Position numbers and translations under genes: made by a program. DNA of 20,504 nt, taken from NCBI GenBank assembly GCA_031376425.1, contig JANMDR010000213.1, forward strand, positions 1-20,504, in the 5' to 3' direction. This document shows, in pieces, positions 15,420 through 20,504 of the stretch. The stretch is from JANMDR01 sp031376425. Its GTDB lineage: Bacteria > Pseudomonadota > Gammaproteobacteria > Burkholderiales > Usitatibacteraceae. The first letter of the stretch is position 1. Each line of letters opens with the position of its first letter. A model generated the notes under the pieces. The model was not told where the DNA came from, did no database searches, and was given only the letters and a program-made list of their open reading frames with translations.

Positions 15420-16660
15420 ATTCCCAACTTAACTCTCAGCCTTCTTTAAAGAATAATGCACCCACAGTTCACCTAGTTCGCAGGTCGCCTGTGGCAGCCC
15501 GTACCTTAATGCGAGTACTAAAAAAATTACATTGCGGAACACTGACCTTTACTGCACCCGACGGCACAGTTACTGTTTTTAAGGGACAGCATGCAGGCGT
15601 GAATGCGGATATGCGCTTCACTGATTGGCGCGTGGCAAATGACGTTGTCAAAGCAGCCGAAATTGGCCTAGCGGAATGTTTTCGCGATGGCCGCCTGTTT
15701 ACGAGCAACTTAACGCAGCTACTTATTTTATGTGTGGAAAACGAAGCGGCTTTAATGGAAGTGTTTTACGGCAACAAAATAATTGCCACGTTTTTTAGAC
15801 TAAAACATTGGCTGCGCTCCAACAATCGGAGCCAAGCAAAACGTAATATCTCCGCGCACTATGATTTATCCAACGCATTTTATCAACGCTGGTTAGATAA
15901 AACTATGACCTATTCCAGCGCTGTAGGAACAGAGTCCGAAGCGTCGATGGAAGCCGCGCAAATCGCTAAGTACGAACGAATTTTGGCGCAGTTAAATCCG
16001 CCAAAAGGTGCGTCAATATTAGAGATTGGGGCTGGCTGGGGTGGCTTTGCTGAACACGCCGCACGCACGCGCGGCGTGAAGGTGCATGGCATAACACTCT
16101 CAACGGAACAGCTAAATTTTGCTGTCAGCCGCATTGCCGATGCCGCGTTAAGTGATTTAGCAAGCTTTGAGCTAATTGATTATCGAGATGTCAGCGCCAC
16201 CTACGATTACGTGGTCTCGATAGAAATGTTTGAAGCCGTGGGCGAAAAATTTTGGCCCGTCTATTTCAAGGCAGTACATGATCGATTAAACCCCGGTGGA
16301 CGTGCGATGATTCAGGCCATCACCATAGATGAAAAAGCATTTGCGCGGTATCGCGCTAGCAGCGACTTTATTAGAGAGTATATTTTCCCTGGTGGCATGC
16401 TGGCACCAGTTTCGCGATTTATTGCCGAAGCGCAGGCGCAAGGATTAACAGCACAAACACCTTTTATGTTTGGTATAGACTACGCTAACACCTTAAAGTA
16501 CTGGCTCACACGGGTAAACGCGGAGCAAACGGAAGTTAATAAACTGGGATTTGACGAGAAATTCTTACAAATTTGGCGCTTCTACCTTTGCTATTGTGAG
16601 GCCGGTTTTAGAACCAAGCGCACCGATGTAATGCAAATTGAATTAGCCAGAAAGGCTTAA
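15416..16660 (+). CDS. CFA-synthase-like SAM methyltransferase (UfaM-type candidate)
   Basis: The 414-residue protein is built like cyclopropane-fatty-acyl-phospholipid synthase. An N-terminal lipid-binding region leads to SAHYDLSNAFYQRWLDKTMTYSS, then the SAM motif ILEIGAGWGGF (201-211). MFEAVGEKFW carries the conserved Glu (E273, E. coli E239), and GIDYANTLKYW the conserved Tyr. Two bicarbonate ligands of the E. coli enzyme differ: Cys139 is Ser168 (TYSSAV) and His266 is Gln300 (MIQAIT). The family acts on unsaturated acyl chains of membrane phospholipids. The substitutions and the neighbours favour simple methylation, as in vaccenate methylation by UfaM, over cyclopropane formation (inference). 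Start ATG 15416 overlaps the DUF1365 stop as ATGA. The next gene begins 5 bp later. Confidence 0.9.
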   Translation: MNSQLNSQPSLKNNAPTVHLVRRSPVAARTLMRVLKKLHCGTLTFTAPDGTVTVFKGQHAGVNADMRFTDWRVANDVVKAAEIGLAECFRDGRLFTSNLTQLLILCVENEAALMEVFYGNKIIATFFRLKHWLRSNNRSQAKRNISAHYDLSNAFYQRWLDKTMTYSSAVGTESEASMEAAQIAKYERILAQLNPPKGASILEIGAGWGGFAEHAARTRGVKVHGITLSTEQLNFAVSRIADAALSDLASFELIDYRDVSATYDYVVSIEMFEAVGEKFWPVYFKAVHDRLNPGGRAMIQAITIDEKAFARYRASSDFIREYIFPGGMLAPVSRFIAEAQAQGLTAQTPFMFGIDYANTLKYWLTRVNAEQTEVNKLGFDEKFLQIWRFYLCYCEAGFRTKRTDVMQIELARKA

Positions 16661-16665
16661 AAATT

Positions 16666-17274
16666 ATGCGCCCCATATTACTTTACTGCTACGCTACACT
16701 AATGTCTTTTTCAGTATTCATCGCAACGACTGCCTATGCGCAAGATGCGGCAGCGCCGGAAAAAAAGGGTGCATCCACCAGTTCCAACGGCCTGCCTGCA
16801 CACGTGACGAGCGAATTTAACGGACTAGCCCCAAGGGGCAACGCCACCATGCGGTTTTTTGGCTTGAAAGTGTACGACGTAACGCTCTTCAGCAAAGCGG
16901 GCGCGGCGCTCGCTGCAAAGCCGTATGAAGCAAATGCACACCCGTTCGTGTTGGAACTAATTTACGACATCGGCTTAAAGGGTGCTGCCATATCAGAGCG
17001 AAGCGTGCAGGAAATGCGCAAGCAGGGTTACAAAGACGATGCGCTTTTACAAAAATGGCAAGCCCAAATGACGCAAGTTTTTCCCGATATTAAAAGTGGC
17101 GACGTGTTAATTGGCGTCGCGATTCCGGGCAAAGAAGCCCGTTTTTATAACCGAACTAAACTAATTGGCACCATTGCGGATTCTGAATTCGTAGCCGCTT
17201 TTTTTGATATTTGGCTTTCGCACAAATCATCAGAACCTAAGTTGCGCGAAAGATTGATCGGCAATACTAAGTGA
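16666..17274 (+). CDS. Secreted chalcone-isomerase-like protein
   Basis: This protein of 202 residues has a Sec signal peptide (about 1-25, cleavage after AYA). The mature part fits the bacterial chalcone isomerase-like family (Chalcone_3): RGNATMRFFGLKVYDVTLFS, LELIYDIGLKGAAISERSVQEMRKQGY, KSGDVLIGVAIPGKEARFYN, and FFDIWLS near the end. No true chalcone isomerase activity is expected. Plant relatives with this fold bind fatty acids, so a periplasmic lipid-binding role is possible (inference). It lies 5 bp after the methyltransferase and overlaps the transporter start by 4 bp, so it is part of the operon. Confidence 0.85.
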   Translation: MRPILLYCYATLMSFSVFIATTAYAQDAAAPEKKGASTSSNGLPAHVTSEFNGLAPRGNATMRFFGLKVYDVTLFSKAGAALAAKPYEANAHPFVLELIYDIGLKGAAISERSVQEMRKQGYKDDALLQKWQAQMTQVFPDIKSGDVLIGVAIPGKEARFYNRTKLIGTIADSEFVAAFFDIWLSHKSSEPKLRERLIGNTK

Positions 17275-18635
17275 ATGCGCCCAGCAACACCAAATTCGGA
17301 CAAGGGCCATCCACTGGGGCATTGATTGCCTACAGCCTAACCGCAATTCCGCTATCAATGGCGGCCTTGCCCATCTATGTACATGTACCAAAATTTTATG
17401 CTGATAACTTTGGTGTTAGCCTTGGATTAATTGGAATTTTGTTGCTATTTGCACGGGTTTTCGATGCCGTGCAAGACCCCCTTTTGGGTGCCTGGAGCGA
17501 CAACGCGCAGCGCCGCAAAGAGCAAAATCGCGGATCAAGGTTTGGCCGTTATATTTACGTACTGTGCGGTGCACCTTTATTAGCAGCTGCCATGATCGGT
17601 TTATTTAATCCCCCGCAATGGTCTGGAAACGCCTTAAATATATGGTTTTTCAGCATGCTAATTTTAGTTTATACCGCTTTTAGCATGGTGCAAATAAGCT
17701 ACCAAGCCTATGCAATTGATTTGGCGGATGATTTAAACCAGCGCACGCGCATCACTGCATTTAGAGAAGGGTTTGGCTTACTTGGCGTGTTTCTAGCAGC
17801 GGCTCTACCGCAAATTTTAACTGACGCATCAAATGCGAAAACCGGCTTTGCGCAATACAGTTTTATTTTTGCGCCGGTGTTAATTGTGGCCGTGCTAATC
17901 ACTGTTTTTGCGTCGCCACCGGCGATGAATCGTGCGGCACAAATTGCCCAATCAACCATAAACTCATGGCAAAACACGTGGCGTAGCATGTGGGCGCCGT
18001 TGCAAAATCATGGCTTTCGAAAACTATTGATTATTTTTATTGTAAACGGCATTGCCGCTTCGATTCCCGCCACGCTGGTGTTGTTTTTTATCGATTACGT
18101 ATTGCGCGCGCCGCAATTCACCGCACAGCTTTTGTGCGCCTATTTTGCAGCGGGTGCCTTAGGTATGCCACTTTGGATAATGCTTGCCAATCGCTTTGGT
18201 AAAAGCCGCGCATGGCTGGCGGGCATGGTGCTTAGCATTGCCGCGTTTGTGTGGGCATTTATGCTTGGAGAAGGCGATATTACTGGCTTTTTCATTATCT
18301 GCGCAATGTCTGGCCTTGGTTTAGGCGCAGACTTAGCGATACCACCGGCAATGGTGGCTGATGTTATTGATGACGATATTGCCAAAGGCTTAGCACCAGC
18401 TGATGGTGCCTATTTGGGCTTATGGAATTTGTGTTCCAAAATGAATTTAGCCTTAGCGGCATTTGTGGCGCTGGGCGTAGTGGAATATTTTGGATTGAAA
18501 ACCGGCACTGCCGGTGTGCCTGCTATACAAACACCACAGGCCTTAACCGCACTCGCAGTCACCTACGCGCTATTGCCCTGTGTGCTAAAGGCGGCCTCAG
18601 TGTGGTTACTGTGGCGCGCCAAATTTAAAAATTAA
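17271..18635 (+). CDS. MFS transporter, GPH (MelB-like) family
   Basis: This inner-membrane protein of 454 residues has about 12 hydrophobic helices. The first cytoplasmic loop has the GPH signature DAVQDPLLGAWSDNAQRRKEQNRGSRFGRY, and there is a second-half ADVIDDDIAKGLAPADGAYLGLW motif near residues 363-385, as in MelB-like symporters. The substrate is unknown. MFS proteins of this sort are regular members of CFA/DUF1365 clusters and have been labelled sodium:galactoside symporters by similarity only; a lipid-related cargo is conceivable (inference). The start is GTG 17271, overlapping the preceding TGA as GTGA. No closer ATG fits the family N terminus. Confidence 0.9.
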   Translation: MNAPSNTKFGQGPSTGALIAYSLTAIPLSMAALPIYVHVPKFYADNFGVSLGLIGILLLFARVFDAVQDPLLGAWSDNAQRRKEQNRGSRFGRYIYVLCGAPLLAAAMIGLFNPPQWSGNALNIWFFSMLILVYTAFSMVQISYQAYAIDLADDLNQRTRITAFREGFGLLGVFLAAALPQILTDASNAKTGFAQYSFIFAPVLIVAVLITVFASPPAMNRAAQIAQSTINSWQNTWRSMWAPLQNHGFRKLLIIFIVNGIAASIPATLVLFFIDYVLRAPQFTAQLLCAYFAAGALGMPLWIMLANRFGKSRAWLAGMVLSIAAFVWAFMLGEGDITGFFIICAMSGLGLGADLAIPPAMVADVIDDDIAKGLAPADGAYLGLWNLCSKMNLALAAFVALGVVEYFGLKTGTAGVPAIQTPQALTALAVTYALLPCVLKAASVWLLWRAKFKN

Positions 18636-18649
18636 CCTAAGGAACTTGT

Positions 18650-19183
18650 ATGACACGAATGACTACCTTCATCGCTGTATTGCTTTGTGTTTGCTTATCC
18701 GCCTGCACCAGCATCAGCATTAGTGATTACAAAGAAGAAAAGCCTAAACTCGATTTATCTACTTACTTCAAGGGTAAGGTAGACGGCTGGGGCATGGTGC
18801 AAGACCGTTCTGGTAAAGTCACTCGCCGTTTTACCGTTGAAATGGATTGCACATGGATCGGTAACGAAGGGGTACTAGATGAAAGCTTTGTATGGTCTGA
18901 CGGCAAAACCGAAAAGCGCATTTGGAAAATTACCAAGCAAGGCGATAACTACATCGGTACCGCTGGTGATGTCGTCGGCCAAGCCATTGGTGTTGCCAGT
19001 GGTGCGGCGCTACAATGGCGCTATGTACTTGATCTACCAGTAGATAACACTACTTACAAAGTGAATATGGATGATTGGATGTATCTAATCGACAATAACA
19101 CCGTGAGTAACCGCACGGTGATGACCAAGTTCGGCGTGCATCTCGCTGAAATTTCAATCTTTTTTAGAAAGCGCGGCGCGTAA
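18650..19183 (+). CDS. DUF3833 family lipoprotein
   Basis: The 177-residue protein has a lipoprotein signal peptide, with lipobox LSAC and Cys19 as the acylation site. The mature part shows the DUF3833 pattern YFKGKVDGWGMVQDRSGKVTRRF, then TWIGNEGVLDESFVWSDGKTEKRIW, and DDWMYLIDNNTVSNRTVMTKFG near the C terminus. These proteins look like small beta-rich, lipocalin-like folds. Their function is unknown, but they recur in CFA/DUF1365 clusters, so a role at the envelope in handling modified lipids is likely (inference). It has its own good ribosome-binding site (AAGGAA) and follows the transporter by 14 bp. The absence of Asp after Cys19 favours the outer membrane. Confidence 0.92.
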   Translation: MTRMTTFIAVLLCVCLSACTSISISDYKEEKPKLDLSTYFKGKVDGWGMVQDRSGKVTRRFTVEMDCTWIGNEGVLDESFVWSDGKTEKRIWKITKQGDNYIGTAGDVVGQAIGVASGAALQWRYVLDLPVDNTTYKVNMDDWMYLIDNNTVSNRTVMTKFGVHLAEISIFFRKRGA

Positions 19184-19199
19184 TTTCGCGATATTACAC

Positions 19200-19979
19200 A
19201 TGGCACTTAATACTAAAATAACGAGTTGGTCAAAACAACGCGTATGGATTATCGGCGCGTCCACCGGTATCGGTGCTGCATTAGCAAACGCCTTACATTC
19301 CAAGGGTGCAAAAGTTGCCTTATCAGCACGCAATGAAAAAAAACTCGCTGAAATGGTAACGCGCTTTGGCGCATCCCGTGCAATCGCCCTGCCACTTGAT
19401 ATAATCGATGTTAAACGCATTCAAACCGCCGAGGAGGAGCTAGTAGCGGCTTGGGGCGGATACGATCTCATTGTGCTCATGGCGGGCGATTACACCGCAA
19501 TGCGGGCGTGGGAAATCGATTTAAAAGTAGCGCAGCATATGATCGAAACCAATCTCACCGGTTTCATGAATGCCTTAAGCGTTGCAATTCCGAGAATGTT
19601 AGCGCAAAAACAAGGTGGCATTGCCATTGTTTCTAGCGTAGCGGGCTATCGCGGCCTTCCTAACAGTCTAGTTTACGGGCCTACCAAAGCAGCACTGATT
19701 AACTTGGCCGAGGCGATGTATATGGATCTAAAGCCGAAAGGTTTGAACACCTACGTCATTTGCCCAGGCTTCGTAAAAACACCACTAACGGATCAAAATG
19801 AGTTCGATATGCCAGCCATTATTTCACCAGAAGTCGCGGCAGATGAAATCATAAAAGGGTTTGAAAACGGCGAGTTTGAAATCCATTTCCCTAAGCGTTT
19901 TTCGCGGATGTTAAAAGTGCTTCAGCAATTACCCTATGCCCTTTATTTTGCGGCGATTCGCCGTAGCGTCAAACTGTAA
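19200..19979 (+). CDS. Short-chain dehydrogenase/reductase
   Basis: This classical SDR of 259 residues has the cofactor motif GASTGIG (19-25), Asn118 in ETNLTG, Ser146 in IVSSVAG, and the YxxxK pair Tyr159/Lys163 in VYGPTKAA. The basic residues after the second strand (SARNEKK) suggest NADP. The usual NNAG motif reads LMAGDY. The C-terminal tail (LQQLPYALYFAAIRRS) is hydrophobic and basic, so the protein could sit on the membrane. A related SDR belongs to the RpoE-ChrR regulon cluster in Rhodobacter. The substrate is unknown; an acyl-chain-derived alcohol or ketone is possible. It lies 16 bp after the lipoprotein gene and has only a weak ribosome-binding site. Confidence 0.92.
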   Translation: MALNTKITSWSKQRVWIIGASTGIGAALANALHSKGAKVALSARNEKKLAEMVTRFGASRAIALPLDIIDVKRIQTAEEELVAAWGGYDLIVLMAGDYTAMRAWEIDLKVAQHMIETNLTGFMNALSVAIPRMLAQKQGGIAIVSSVAGYRGLPNSLVYGPTKAALINLAEAMYMDLKPKGLNTYVICPGFVKTPLTDQNEFDMPAIISPEVAADEIIKGFENGEFEIHFPKRFSRMLKVLQQLPYALYFAAIRRSVKL

Positions 19980-19986
19980 CACGGTC

Positions 19987-20427
19987 ATGAACAGCAGCAT
20001 GAACGCCCCCAATATTGCCGCGCTGGTCCATTTTTTTGAGAACTTAGCGCCTGATAATTTGCCCAATATCGGCAAGTACTACACCGAAGACACCTATTTT
20101 CGCGACCCATTCAATGAATTTAATAGCTGCACCAAACTTGAAGCCGTATTCGCCGATATGTTTCATCGGCTAAACAATCCAAAATTTACCGTCACGCAAA
20201 TCATTGCGCAAGAAAATCAATGCGTTCTAATTTGGGATTTTGACTTCGCCATTAAAAGCTACCAACCCAATAAATCAAAACGCATACACGGGTCGTCCCA
20301 TATACGCTTCGCCGCTGATGGTCGCGCTAATTATCATCGCGATTACTGGGATGCGGCGGGCGAATTATATGAGCAGCTGCCGATTGTGGGCGGGGTGATG
20401 CGCTGGCTAAAAAAACGCATGGGCTAG
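19987..20427 (+). CDS. NTF2/SnoaL-like protein
   Basis: The 146-residue protein has an NTF2-like alpha+beta cone fold, judged from an N-terminal helix region (ALVHFFENLAPDNLPNIGKYY), FRDPFNEF, a central sheet with CVLIWDFDFAI, and IHGSSHIRFAADGRANYHRDYWDAAGELYEQLPIVGGVMRWLKKR. Such proteins are enzymes or carriers for small hydrophobic compounds. Close relatives often sit between the SDR gene and the sigma-factor/ChrR genes. ATG 19987 was chosen because it follows the SDR stop by 7 bp; ATG 19999 is also possible, while an ATG at 19936 would overlap the SDR gene by 44 bp. It is the last complete gene in the window. Confidence 0.85.
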   Translation: MNSSMNAPNIAALVHFFENLAPDNLPNIGKYYTEDTYFRDPFNEFNSCTKLEAVFADMFHRLNNPKFTVTQIIAQENQCVLIWDFDFAIKSYQPNKSKRIHGSSHIRFAADGRANYHRDYWDAAGELYEQLPIVGGVMRWLKKRMG

Positions 20428-20504
20428 TGCCCAAAAATACTAAGGCGTGCTGAATACGGCGTGTCCCTAGCCATTTTCAAGTCGATGATAGTCGTCGCAA
20501 ATAC
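20428..20504. other. Right-edge segment without an assignable gene
   Basis: No terminator hairpin or convincing start was found. A minus-strand frame open to the edge ends with TAG at 20424-20426 and would be the last 26 codons of a gene outside the window. It is too short to judge. Confidence 0.3.

Noticed and set aside
19936..19986. Upstream ATG extension of the NTF2-like gene.
   Set aside because: It would overlap the SDR coding end by 44 bp, and the extra residues are simply the out-of-frame reading of the conserved SDR tail.
20424..20504. Minus-strand frame open at the right edge, ending in TAG at 20424-20426.
   Set aside because: Only 26 codons are visible with no recognisable motif, and another minus-strand frame is also open for about a dozen codons.

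Overview
The window reads as chromosomal DNA of a moderate-GC proteobacterium, most likely a betaproteobacterium of the Burkholderiales type. This is inferred from gene order (TorF-family porin, PII protein and Amt transporter, divergent from ubiK-comM), from the separate heptose-1-phosphate adenylyltransferase, and from protein resemblance. No RNA gene, insertion sequence, CRISPR array or prophage was seen.

Left part (1-3596): a nitrogen-scavenging operon on the minus strand, in the order TorF-type porin, GlnK/GlnB-type PII, ammonium channel. It ends in a strong hairpin terminator. It is preceded by a good sigma-54 promoter and an NtrC-type palindrome, so control by nitrogen limitation is well supported. 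The channel is unusual: a signal sequence, an OmpA-like peptidoglycan-binding domain and a Pro/Ala linker are fused in front of a complete Amt.

Middle part, plus strand (3597-10100): ubiK (ubiquinone-biosynthesis accessory factor), comM/yifB (AAA+ helicase-like protein), then a two-component pair. The pair is a 1297-residue membrane histidine kinase with five PAS-like repeats and a NarL/LuxR-type response regulator.

Middle part, minus strand (10147-12900): a compact three-gene operon made of a diiron ferritin-like/acyl-ACP-desaturase-like protein, RfaE2, and a D-2-hydroxyacid dehydrogenase of the FAD-linked (GlcD/D2HGDH) family. The genes are 4 bp apart or overlap by 4 bp.

Right part (13211-20427): a tightly packed eight-gene plus-strand operon. 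It encodes a FAD-dependent amine-oxidase-like protein, a DUF1365 protein, a CFA-synthase-like methyltransferase, a chalcone-isomerase-like secreted protein, a GPH-type MFS transporter, a DUF3833 lipoprotein, a short-chain dehydrogenase and an NTF2/SnoaL-like protein. The set resembles the lipid-modification clusters tied to the singlet-oxygen (RpoE-ChrR) response and to methylated or furan fatty acid synthesis in alphaproteobacteria. The methyltransferase lacks two of the bicarbonate ligands of true cyclopropane synthases, which fits a methylating role. No sigma factor, ChrR or photolyase lies inside the window; they could lie just beyond the right edge.

The best candidates for something new are the OmpA-Amt fusion and the membrane-lipid modification operon.
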